DNA of 35,367 nt, taken from NCBI GenBank assembly GCA_003427395.1, contig BFEA01000498.1, forward strand, positions 264,625-299,991. Reading direction: 5' to 3'. The notes below the pieces were generated by a model. The model was not told the origin of the DNA. It was given only the letters and a program-made list of their open reading frames with translations, and searched no databases. The position numbers and the translations under genes are program-made. The stretch comes from Chara braunii. Taxonomy: Eukaryota; Streptophyta; Charophyceae; Charales; Characeae. Below, in pieces: positions 22,100-32,200 of this stretch (the first letter of the stretch is position 1; each line of letters starts with the position of its first letter).

Positions 22100-22810
22100 G
22101 AACAAGTGGCACGAACAGCACTCTCTTGCTCCTGCTGCAATCCCGCACACGCCTCCCTAAGCTGCTCTAGAAAACGCGGCTACGATTAATTGAAATCGAA
22201 ATGTGATCGACGTGGATCGAGAGCTGATCGTTCCACGAGGTCATTGGTGCGTTCATTCAGCTCAGATTTCGAGACTGTTATTGTCGCGAGGATTGTCCAC
22301 GTCAGAGTTCGCCCAAATCGAATCGTGGCGAGGGGACGGGCTGCCGCACGGGCGGAGGTGCTGTGACATTTTCTTATGGGCGCGATGGAACTTGTAAGCG
22401 CTAGTTCCATATCCAGAATAATGTCGATGCGTGTCCGGCGTCTCGCGCCCGGTTGCGTGGCGGTTCCTCATTGCTAGCTGCGTGTGAGAGAACGGGCGAT
22501 GAGACAGGGAACGTTCTACACAACCATAAAAAGATCCTGATGTCGACCACAACCGCGATAGACATGTTCAATCACCAAGTCGATCGGAAACGAGCTCGAA
22601 GTTGGCCCTTGGCGGTGGGATGTCGCGGATCGGCGGTAATCTGGGATGTTTCGGATTCGCCATGGGTATCCGTTGTGCGCAACGGGTTGTCGCTGAACGT
22701 TGTGGATGGGTGGCTTCGCCACTGTTGGCTGTGCGTGCGACACGGGTGATTCCTGTCGGAGGTGCACGTTTGTCGTGAGGCTTCCAGCACAGCGCTCCGC
22801 TATCAGGGAC
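22100..22810. other. No gene seen
   Basis: Short open frames on both strands, none with a recognisable motif. GC content is higher than in the 11.5-13.5 kb stretch. Confidence 0.4.
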
Positions 22811-22817
22811 ATGAGAT

Positions 22818-22973
22818 GATGTGATCAGCGCTGCGATAACACATCATCCGATAGACATCAACACCGGAGATGGATAGACGGGATCTGAAAGTCCATCGAC
22901 ACGCGTTTTACAGATGACGTCTCCGGTGTTGACGTCTATCGGACGATGTGTTATGGCAGCGGTGATCACATAT
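22818..22973. repeat. Long inverted repeat able to form a hairpin
   Basis: The left arm 22818-22870 (GATGTGATCAGCGCTGCGAT...ACACCGGAGA) is the near-perfect reverse complement of 22920-22973 (TCTCCGGTGTTGACG...GTGATCACATATC), with about five mismatches in some 53 bp. The loop of about 49 bases has no repeat. It could be a small MITE, a small-RNA precursor or a replication-related foldback; nothing in the sequence decides between these. Confidence 0.85.
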
Positions 22974-22980
22974 CGCGATC

Positions 22981-23580
22981 TTGAGGACGTCAAGGAGCAA
23001 CGGCAACGAAACTTTGTCCACACGTCAGATGCTGTCGTCGGAGGCGTCTGACGATTTTGATTGCGAAAGCCGCAAGCCATTTCGAATTCCTAACGTCATG
23101 CGCAAGATGGTGACGTCAGCGTGTGTCAGTGGAAGGGAACTTTCGTGTTGTGAGCTGCGGACATCGTGGACTCAAGATCGTGCGCATGTCAACTCGTGCG
23201 TGATTGACGGAGCTGGTGGTGATGTAGAAGAGGACTTGCACGACCAACTGCATTGCGATATCCTTAGCAGACTGGGAAAAGACGACCCGCGAGCCAAGGT
23301 CCAAGAAAGTGTACCAACAAGCGATGTTGAGGACGCCAAGACTCGAGGGCGATGCGACTTTCTCCACGCGTCAGATGCGGTCGTCGGAGGCATCCGACGA
23401 TCTTGACTGTGAAAGCCGCAAGCCATTGCCCGTCGCTGACGTCGTGTGCAAGATGATGACGTTAGCGTGTGTCACTGCATGGGATCTTCCGTGGCTGTGA
23501 TCGGTGGGCGTCGTGCGCTCAAGATCGTGCGTGCGTGATTGGTGAAGCAGGTGGTGGCTGAGAACAAGACTTGGACAGTC
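22981..23580. repeat. 346-bp tandem doublet
   Basis: 22981-23245 and 23327-23580 align from TTGAGGACGxCAAG through CGTCAGATGC, GTCGTCGGAGGC, GAAAGCCGCAAGCCATT, GTGTGTCA and CAAGATCGTGCG. A degenerate palindrome sits at the same position in each (23038 and 23384). The hairpin at 22.8-22.97 kb directly precedes the first copy and is not repeated before the second. Confidence 0.9.
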
Positions 23581-24125
23581 GAAGGAGCGGAAGGGCAATG
23601 GGAAGAGGTGGGGGCTTGAAATGGTGAAGGGGCCAAGCAAGGGGCGTGGGCTTCTTACTGACCTGCGAGTCGACAAACGCCTCCAGCCGACACAAGAAGA
23701 ACACAGCGCGAACGGGACGACGCGCAAGTTCCTCATCTCGTGACGTTTTCGTTAGCGCCCCCCGCTATCGATGATTGCTGGAAGAACGAAGGCCTGGATG
23801 CGCAAGGGGCCTGTGATATGATGCTGGCGACTTCGAGCGATGGAGGACGCGTTGCAAAGGCAGCACACGGAAGAAACGACACCAGCAAATAGGTGTGACA
23901 GCCACCCCCATTCGTTTGGTGCCAGACAGGGGAACGGTGAGTGTAGTGAGTGGGGCTTGAGGGCCCCTTCAGCTGCCCGCCGCAGGGTCAGTAACGGCGG
24001 ACTGCCGCATCTGGGGGCTGTGACATCAGGCGGTCCCTTTTTTGACGGACCGTCCTCACGAAATTGCCTGATCCGAAACCGTCGCGGGAGGGCGGGCCGT
24101 GATTTCGAGAGGACTGGCCTTTTTT
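23581..24125. other. No gene seen
   Basis: GC-rich sequence without repeats or convincing open frames. Confidence 0.4.
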
Positions 24126-24289
24126 CACCGTGCTATCGACGGTTCCAACGCATCATTTGGCGCAAATTTTCCCGCCCACTTTTGATTATCGGGGCTTGCG
24201 TGGATTTTACCGTGATATCGACGGTTCCAATGCATCATCTGGCGTGACTTTTCCCGCCCACTTTCGTTTCTTGGGCCCCGCGCGGATGT
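24126..24289. repeat. 82-bp tandem doublet
   Basis: 24126-24207 and 24208-24289 share ACCGTGxTATCGACGGTTCC, GCATCAT, GGCG and TTTTCCCGCCCACTTT. Just at the end of the second unit lies GCGGATGTATCCGC (24282-24295), a fully symmetrical variant of the window-wide palindrome. Confidence 0.9.
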
Positions 24290-24686
24290 ATCCGCCATTC
24301 GAATGATGGTGGCGCCATTCCGCGAATTTGCAGGTGGGCATTGCAATCGTCCGAAGCAGCAGGCAATCGCAGGTGTCGCCAACCCTTAAGGCCAAAAATG
24401 CCCGTCGCGCGCCCGGACCACCCGCCCTTGCCAACGACACATCCATCTCGTCGCCGTCTACCTCGCTTCTCTCGCTCTCCCTCGTCGCCATATCCCTCGC
24501 CTCGCCATCTCCTTCGCGTCGCAATCTCCCACGTCTCCACTCGCGGTGTTGCCCTCTCACGCGTCGGCACCTCCCTTTTCACGCGTCGCGACACGCGTCG
24601 TCATATTTCGGTTTGAGATCAGCAACCAAGTTGTCGGGGCTATTGTTTCCAACAACAGTTATAAATCAAGGAAGGAAAAGGTGCGT

Positions 24687-24912
24687 TCTCTCTCTCTCAT
24701 TCTATCTCCCTTTCTCATCTCTCTCTGTCTCTCTCCCCATCTCATTCTCTCTATTTGGCTTTGTCTCTCTCTTTCTCTCTCTCTGGATGTATATATAGCG
24801 CTCTCTCTCTCTTTCTCTCTCTCTCTCTGTCTCTATATAGCTCTCTCTCTCTCTATATATAGCTCTCTCTCTCTCTCTCTCGGTCTCTATATAGCTCTCT
24901 CTCTATATATAT

Positions 24913-24954
<42 letters not shown>

Positions 24955-25044
24955 NNNNNNNNNNNNNNNNNNNNNNNNNNNNNNNNNNNNNNNNNNNNNN
25001 NNNNNNNNNNNNNNNNNNNNNNNNNNNNNNNNNNNNNNNNNNNN

Positions 25045-25090
<46 letters not shown>

Positions 25091-25170
25091 TCTCTCTCTT
25101 TCTCTGTCTCTCTCTCCCTCTCTCTCTCTCTCCCTCCCTCTCTCTCCCTCTCTCTGTCTCTCTTTCTCTC
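24687..25170. repeat. CT microsatellite containing a 90-base assembly gap
   Basis: Nearly pure CTCTCT with interspersed TATATA, TTTCTC and CCCTC interruptions. Positions 24955-25044 are N. The true length is unknown. Long open frames across it encode Ser/Leu or Arg/Glu repeats and are artefacts of the repeat. A shorter CT run follows at about 25430-25470. Confidence 0.98.
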
Positions 25171-25214
25171 GCCATCTCCACCAACCTCAAAAGTCCTGCC
25201 ATGCAGGGTTTGCG

Positions 25215-25248
25215 TAGAGCCCCGCATCCGTCAGAGTGCCCACACATG
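25215..25248. mobile_element. Fragment of the 25.8-26.5 kb foldback MITE
   Basis: TAGAGCCCCGCATCCGTCAG and the following GTGxCCACACATG match the right arm of the complete foldback copies downstream. The rest of the element is absent. Confidence 0.65.
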
Positions 25249-25665
25249 TATGCGATCTGTAGTCGGGGTGGCGATCACATTGGGTTCAGTCATCGCGAAC
25301 GAACAGTGTCGTGTGATCTAACAGGGATCTTTCTCCGTGAGTCCGATCTGTGATCGGGGTGACGTTCGGGGCCATTTGATCGTGATGTTTGATTGGGCCG
25401 TGTGATGCAGGCGGAGATCGCCTCTATATCGCTCTCTCTCTCTCTCGCTATCTATTTATCTCTCTTTCTGTCTTTTATCTCGTTCGTGTCACTAAGCTTG
25501 TCTGTGTCGTTCGCACAAAGTTTGCAAACGGAACTGGCAAGCGCAGACAAACGAACGAGACGAAAAAAAAAAAAAAAAAAACCTAATTAACGACGAAGAC
25601 GAAGACGGGAGAAGAACACGACCGCAAAACGTATGCGAAGAAGAAAAGGCAATTCCATACGTTCT

Positions 25666-26170
25666 GCCATCGTGTTCCACTATCGTCATCGTCCCCATCG
25701 TCATTTTTCTATCAGTTCCTTTATTCCGTTCGTCTTTTGCGTTGGCCCGTTTCGTTCGCGAACTTACCTTGGCCTGCTTTCGCGAATTGAGTTGAATTGG
25801 CGACCACTCGCCCCGATCAGATGGCACACTCACACGTCCACGTGTAAGGTCCTGAACAAGCGTGGGCACGTTGATGGATGTGGGGCTCTATGCGCAACAG
25901 AACGTTGTCGAATTGAGCCCCGCACCCATCAGCGTGGCCACACATGTTCAGGACTTGACACGTGGACGTGTGTGCCATCATGTTCCACTACCATCATAGT
26001 CCCCGTCGTTAGTTTTCTTTCAGTGCCTCTATTTCGTTCGTCTTATGGGTTGGCATGTTTCTTTCGCGAACTTAGCTCGGGGTGCGTTCGTGGATCTCGT
26101 TCCATTGGCAACCACTCGCCTCGATCAGATGACACACTCACACGTCTACGTGTCAGGTCCTAAACAAGCA
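25666..26170. repeat. 308-bp-offset duplication carrying MITE copies
   Basis: 25666-25860 and 25974-26170 align: GCCATCxTGTTCCACTA, CGTCGT/CATCGTCATTTTTC-like, TTTCGCGAACTTA, CCACTCGCCxCGATCAGATG and CACACTCACACGTC. The left MITE arm lies inside both copies, so the MITE was there before the duplication. Confidence 0.85.
25800..25983. mobile_element. Foldback MITE copy 1
   Basis: The left arm (ATGGCACACTCACACGTCCA, GTCCTGAACAAG, GATGGATG) is repeated inverted on the right (ATGTTCAGGACTTGACACGT, GTGTGTGCCAT) around a centre of about 20 bases near 25895-25915. The right outer end, with the GATCGGGGCGAG block seen in copy 3, is missing. Confidence 0.75.
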
Positions 26171-26282
26171 TGCGCACGCTGATGGATGCGAGGCTCTATG
26201 CGGTAACAGATCGGGGAGGTGGCGGTGGGGAGGTGACGTGACACGTGCACGTGTGAGTGTGCCATCTGATCGGGGCGAGATG
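26108..26282. mobile_element. Foldback MITE copy 2 with a replaced centre
   Basis: Both outer arms are present (CCACTCGCCTCGATCAGATG at the left, CATCTGATCGGGGCGAG at the right), but the inner right arm is replaced by 26211-26233, a 23-base block identical to 29316-29338 in the N-terminal coding region of the long ORF. Confidence 0.7.
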
Positions 26283-26310
26283 AAGGAGTTTCGGGAGCAA
26301 GAATGCATGC

Positions 26311-26533
26311 GTTTCAGTGGCGACCACTCGCCCCGATCAGATGGCACACTCAGACGTCCACGTGTCACGTCCTGAACAAGTGTGGCCACACTGATGGATG
26401 CGGGGTTCTATGCGACAACGAAATGTTGTCGAATAGAGCCCCGCATCCATCACCGTGGCCACGCATGTCCAGGAGCTGACACGTGGATGTGTGAGTGTGC
26501 CATCTGATCGGGGCGAGTGGTCATCATTGAAAC
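26311..26533. mobile_element. Foldback MITE copy 3, complete
   Basis: The whole 223 bp is an imperfect inverted repeat, from GTTTCA...GACCACTCGCCCCGATC to its complement ending TGAAAC, with a centre near 26415-26435 (ACAACGAAATGTTGTC). No ORF. The arms contain the CACGTG-type core CCACGTGTCA. This copy is the reference for the family. Confidence 0.85.
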
Positions 26534-26990
26534 GGGACCCGCGAATGCAGCCCGAGAAGGTTGTGACACGCGCTTCGAGATTGTGTCTTCACTTCAAATG
26601 TTTTCTTGAAGTGTTTCTCGTGTCTCGTCAATTTGTTGTCTTTCCCTAGAACTTCGACATAAGATTTCTAGTCGTATCTTGTGGAAGACGAAAACATGGA
26701 TTCTCACGAATCGTCTCTCTTCTGGATTGCACATGGACTTTCTTCTAGCCGAATTATTTTCTATTGCGCTCGGTTTGTTTATTCATTTTTTCCTCGTAAG
26801 TCGCGTCGTGCAGTTCGCTCGGCGTTCGGTTTTGTATCCGTAAATTGTCCTCTACATTCGTCAAAATTTTCAGATTTTTCATCACTCTTCCTCTCGTCAA
26901 CACACACGAACGTTCGCGGTGCGTCCTGTGCCGTGATACGATCAAGAACGCTCGCCGTCTTCTGGTGGCGCAACAACTAACGTATCCGAG
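26534..26990. other. No gene seen
   Basis: T-rich sequence with short open frames and no motif. It precedes the palindrome-rich 5' region of the long ORF. Confidence 0.4.
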
Positions 26991-27744
26991 CCACCCTTGT
27001 TAATTTCGGTTGCATCCGAGCCACAACCCACTAGAACTCACGGGGCGACCACAAACCGAGGCACCTCGGCGAAGTTCGGATTAATCTGAATAACACCGAC
27101 GACAAGTTTGGATTTCTAACATGCTCAGACGATATTTACGACGTCGCACGTTCTGATAAACGTGAACGACGAAATCACACGTTGTCAACAGACCGTGCCG
27201 TCCATCCACCGGTCCCTGTCTCGGATTAATCCGAACCACACCTCCGTCAAGACAGGGTCCACCCTATGCTCACAGGTCATTGACGAAAACACGCCATGCC
27301 GATGGCCTCCTCTTGTGGTCGGCCGTTTCTGCATCGCATTTTGCTAATTCGGATGCATCCGAGTCACAACCCTCATTATATCAGAAGGACGAGAAAACTC
27401 GAGTCCGACGAAGCCGGCCCCCACGGATGCAGCCCGCACCACTTTGTGGATCGATTGCATCCTAAGCACACCGAGGCACTTCACAATCCGCTTGTCGACT
27501 TCGGATGATTCCGTGTCACAATGGGGTGCACAACTTCGTTTGCTCTACCAGCGTTCCAGGGCCTTCTAGCGCGGTCTTGTTACTGGCAACGATACCCAAC
27601 GTAGGTCTTTCGACTGTGCCCTGTTCGGATGTATCCGAACTACCCTGCTGTCTTCGTCTTCGACCATTTGTTCTACATATGGCAGTCTGATGACGAGGGT
27701 TAATGATTCCTCGGATTCATCCAACTAAAACGAGTCGAAAAGGT

Positions 27745-27830
27745 GACGCTCGGGTGGAAGAGAGACGAGCTCGAAACTTGTGCTGCGACTACAGCAAACG
27801 TGTCTGTTGTTTGGACTGGGCGAGTGACAA
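27745..27830 (+). pseudogene. Truncated duplicate of the long ORF's N-terminal coding region
   Basis: The translation VEERRARNLCCDYSKRVCCL followed by DWAS matches EEERQAQNLWCDYSKRVWYL and DWAS at 29335-29406 in the long ORF. The shared stretch ACTACAGCAAACGTGTCTG is identical at DNA level. Similarity stops just after the DWAS codons, and nothing further of the gene follows. It ends copy A of the duplicated 5' region. Confidence 0.85.
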
Positions 27831-28471
27831 CCAACTAAAACTCACGAGGACGACGACATCCCCTGTAATGACGCACAAATTATAACGACACACTACCGCA
27901 ATCGCGGGGAGGGCTGCTGTGTGGTGGGGGGACAACAAACCGAAGCGCCTCGACGAAGTCGGATTAATCTGAACCACACCGATGGCTTGTTCGGATTTTC
28001 CACATACGCAGAGGGTATTGACGACGTTGCACGGTCTGATAAACTTAAACGACGAAAGCACACGGTGTCGACACAACCTCTCGTGGTCACACGTATCGGG
28101 ACAGCCCCTGTCGAAATCGGATAAATCTGAGCCACACCCATCTTAAACACTCAAGGATGAAGACAAACCGTGGGAAGTTCGGGTGAACCCAAGGACAGCA
28201 GGGGAGTAACGGAAGCCTGGATAGTTAGATGGGCGTCAACAGACCGTGGGGTCCATCCGCCGGTCCCCTCTCGGATTAGTCCGAGCCACATTGGCGAAGT
28301 TCGGGTTCAACCGAACCAAACCTCCGACAAGATAGGAAAAACCCAATGCTCACAGGTCGTTGATGAGAACCCATACTGTCGATGGCGTCCTCTTGTGGAC
28401 GACCGTCTTTGGACCTTGCTCTTCGAAATCGGATGCATCCGAGTCACAATTGTTACCGACTCAGAGCTTCA

Positions 28472-28795
28472 CCGGTGTAGTTCGGATGCATCTGAGCTCC
28501 AAAGTGGTGTGGACCACGACCGTGTGGCCCGGGCCAATCCGAACGGTGTAGTTCGGATGCATCTGAGCTCCAAAGTGGTGTGGACCACACCCGTGTGGCC
28601 CGGAGCAATCCGAACTCGAGTTTTCTCGTCCTTTACAATCCGCTTGTCGACATCGGATGAAACCGTATCACCATGGGGTGCACATCTTCGTCTGCGAGGT
28701 CTTGCTTTTCCCAGGCCAATCCGAACGGTGTGGTTCGGATGCATCCAAGCTCCAAAGTGGTGTGGACCACGCCCGTGTGGCCCGGACCAATCCAA
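28472..28795. repeat. 71-bp repeat, three copies
   Basis: Units begin at 28472, 28543 and 28725. Each runs from a TTCGGATGCATCxxA palindrome through CCAAAGTGGTGTGGACCAC, CCGTGTGGCCCGG and CCAATCC. The first two are adjacent. The third follows a TTTCTCGTCCTTTACAATCC block (28623) that recurs at 28806, so a larger unit of about 183 bp is duplicated too. Copy-to-copy identity is high, indicating recent amplification. Confidence 0.9.
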
Positions 28796-29190
28796 ACTTG
28801 AGTTTTCTCGTCCTTTACAATCCGCTTGTCGACTTCGGATGCCTTCTAGCGAGGTCTTGCTTTTCCCGGTGCAGGTGCCTATGCGACGTCGGTCTTTCGA
28901 CTGCGCCTACTTTGGATGTGTCCGAACTATCTTCGGTCGTTTGACTGCGCCTACTTCGGATGTATCCGAACTATCCCGCACTCTTCGGTTTCGACCATTC
29001 GTTCTCTTAAGGGCAGTGTGACGAGGATGGCGCACGATGCCTCGGATTCATCCGAAACGTGCAGGCGTGTGGACCACTGTCGTCTAACTATGACTGAACT
29101 TCGTTCTTTTGGGGTTCGGGTGATCGATAACATTACACGTGCTGTGGGTCGTGGTTGATGTTAGGACGTGCTGAGTGTTCTGAGTGCATG

Positions 29191-29217
29191 TGCGTTCATT
29201 TCCTCTGCGTGTTTCAG
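29191..29217 (+). promoter_or_regulatory. Possible 3' splice site before the ATG of the long ORF
   Basis: A pyrimidine-rich stretch (TTCATTTCCTCTGCGTGTTT) followed by CAG ends at 29217, three bases before the ATG at 29221. It would suit an intron in the 5' leader; the matching donor was not identified. Confidence 0.3.
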
Positions 29218-29220
29218 GGA

Positions 29221-32200
29221 ATGGCTACACACGGACGAAGCCGCTCCGCTGGTGGTTCCGCTCCGCATGGAGAGGAGCGTCGAGGGACAACGTCATCGCC
29301 GGCAAGGGAAACGAGTCGGGGAGGTGGCGGTGGGGAGGAAGAACGACAGGCTCAAAACTTGTGGTGCGACTACAGCAAACGTGTCTGGTATTTGGACTGG
29401 GCGAGCCAGGACGGCTCCGCCCCGTTGAAACCAACGTGCGGGCCGCTCTTGTTCGTCGTCGTTCGCGACGATAGGATGCGTCTCGCATGGTCCATCGTCG
29501 AGTGGGTCGACGAAGGTGAATACAGTTTCAAGTTTACGTTACGGAAGCATTACAGAAGTGATGGTTCCATCGACGACATCACAAAAGGATACAAGGTTGC
29601 CGGGAGGATGTTCGAAACGTATGACCGGCGTGCGATGTCTTTGTCGTCCTTTGTCCCGCTGTCGTCGGGGCACGACAAGGCCGTTCACGTCATAAACTTC
29701 CTCGAGGTTCGGGCGAGATCTGATACCTCTATCAGTGTCGTGGACGTCGGACCTGGGACATCGATCAGTGGTCCTGTTGGGTTCGCGGGAGGAGAGTGCT
29801 CTGAAAGGAGAATGGGAGGTCAGGGTGGCCTGCCAGCTACGCCTCCTGATCAAGAGGTGGGCATGTCAGACGACTCGGAGGACGACCATCCGCGTGCTCC
29901 TTTGAAACCGGGCTTGCATGGATCTCGCCGCCAAGGTTTGCATGGGGAGTCGATGGCACGTGGAGGCGGCGATGGCGAACGGTTGCAGCAGGGCTCAGAA
30001 TCGACGACTCCTCGTCGTCTGGTCGAAAGGATCGGTTCGTTTGTTCGTGGAATGCAGGTGGCCAAGGTTTCGCCTGGACATCGCGCGGGTGGTTCGCAGG
30101 TTCGAGATGTGCGTGGGTCAGATGAGAAGACTCGCCGGGCCCGACCTGCGCCTGCGCAACTGCAGATGGAGTTGAGCTAGGAACGAGAAGCAAGTGGGAA
30201 CGTCACCGGTGAGGAGGAGGTGTCTGAGAAGGGGCTGTTCCGTGAGAGATTGGCTGAAAAGACTCAGTCGGGAGGCAAGCGCAACTTGCCAGATGAGGAA
30301 GAGCGAGAGGGAGTAGGTGCTTTGAAAAGACAGAGAAAGGTAGGAGGGAGTGCTCGGACGCCAACAACACGAGAGGGGGGTTCCGTTGAGAAGAGGAAAA
30401 GGGTTGGAGGTGGGGATGAAACGCCAAAAGACTCGTCGACACAACGAAGAACCGCTGAGTCTTCCGGGAAACGATCGAAATCATCGAGGAGGAAGAAAGC
30501 AGATGAGGGCGACAGCGGGAAGGGGGATGAAGACGTGGAGATTAACCTTAACGCCTTTAACCTCGACGATGCGTTCTTCCTCGAGATGAAGACAGGGGTG
30601 CAGAGGGACGTCGTGTTGCACATCCATCCCGAAAGAATATTGGCTATTCCAGACTGGGAAGATGCGTACAACCACCGATCCTTGGACGAGTTCCTCGTTG
30701 ATACCATCGCGTTGGCAATGATCGACTGCTACGAACGTAAAGACATGAGAGACACGAAGCCCATTCTCGTTCTCGCTCTGATCGACGCGCCTCCAGAGAG
30801 GGGCGAGCCTGCTGTGCGCGTGCTGCCTAGTGACTTCGACAGCTCACAACCCGAGAAATACTGGTATTATCCTATGTGTGGACAACATAATGCGAGGGTG
30901 GCGATGAAGGTGAAAGACCATTCCGTGTTTGAGTACTACAACTTCTATAAATGGCCGTTCAACCCGATCTACTTCCCTGACGACGAGTTCGATGGCTACG
31001 CCCATGTCAACTGCGAAGACAACATGAAAAACAAGAAGAATCCACCGCGCTTGCAGGTTTTGTCTATGCGGGACATTCGCAATATCTGGAAAATTAAGGG
31101 CAAACCCCGTGTAGTGCTCGGCAATGCTTCGAAGAAAAAGGAGGAGGTGCGGAAGTGGGTGCAGTTCATGGCGTTGGCTATAAAGAAGACACCGTACACG
31201 CCTTTGTGGAACCTGTCAACGGAAGAAAAAAAAAGAAAGGAATGGGCTGAGAAACTTCAATACTACCACCCGCTGGCCATGGCAGATGACTCCGTCTTCG
31301 CTTTGAGGGAGAAGTTCTATGAGGAGTGGTCGAAAGGGAAACTCCTTGCTTCCGACGGCCAGCGTTGGACTAAAAAGCCGCCCACCCATGAGGACGTGGC
31401 CAAGCCAGGACTCTCCACTGTGACTGACAGCCAGGGGCTGAAAAAGCACGTCTGGTATGTGAAGGTGGACGACCCATCCTTGAAAAAGGGCAAGGGGAAG
31501 CCAAAGAAAGGCGCGGAGGAGAAAACTTACTACGTCCAAGTTCCTGAGCCGGATGTCCACTGCTGGAAGGAATTGGTGGACTGGACGGACTGCGAGAAGA
31601 AAAGACTGCTGAACGGCGTCTTGAACCTTAACGTCGTGTGGGTTCAAACGAGTAGCAAGAAGTTGGCCGAGCAGGGGAAGTTCAGTGTGAAGGAGATGGT
31701 GGACATGATAAAAATGGACCGGATTATGCTGAGGCTGTGACACTTCGTGGAGTTCGAGTACGAGGAAATTGATAAGCGGGAGTGGAATGCCAACTCCACG
31801 TTCTTCAGGTCCAAGAAGCAACTGTTGGAAGAGTTCAAGGACAAAGGTCTCGACGACAAGCTTTGGAACGAGAGCAGAAAATTTTTCACGGACACCGCGT
31901 ACGTCAACAAGTGCGCTCAGTTTCTCGAGTGTCAACATGACAACAACATCAAGAGAACGGCGGCCCTCGTTAACGACCAGCATTTCCGGGCGGAGTGGAA
32001 GCGTGTTGTCCTTTCGGTGATCACTGAAGATCGCGCCAAAGGCAAAAGAAACCCTCGAGGCGTTGATGAATGCATCAACATTTTGTGGACGAGGACAAGC
32101 GCCTTGACGACGCTGGCCCAGTTTAACGTCGACCCATTGAGTGCCATAGATCATAAGGAGGCGCTGGGAAAACAAGGGCATCAGCTACGCTCCCACACTT

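Larger units (their letters stand above)
26991..29155 (+). repeat. Two diverged copies of the 5' region of the long ORF
   Basis: Copy A (about 26991-27885) and copy B (about 27940-29155) share many blocks in the same order: GTTCGGATTAATCTGAA near 27075 and 27958, GACGACGTxGCACG and TCTGATAAAC, GTCAACAGACCGTG, CCATCCxCCGGTCCC, TGCTCACAGGTC, CCTCTTGTGG, TCGGATGCATCCGAGTCACAA, CAATCCGCTTGTCGAC, CTTCTAGCG, GGTCTTTCGACTG and the CCTCGGATTCATCC palindrome. Copy A then runs into a fragment of the ORF itself, and copy B leads to the true ORF start. Long frames here (for example 28170-29021) have no motif and are not called as genes. Confidence 0.85.

Noticed and set aside
24546-25217. 223-codon Ser/Leu-rich ORF and its Arg/Glu-rich reverse
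   Set aside because: Pure product of the CT microsatellite and a gap of N.
28170-29021. 283-codon ORF upstream of the long ORF
   Set aside because: It runs through three copies of the 71-bp repeat and several palindromes, has no protein motif, and the equivalent region in copy A is not open.
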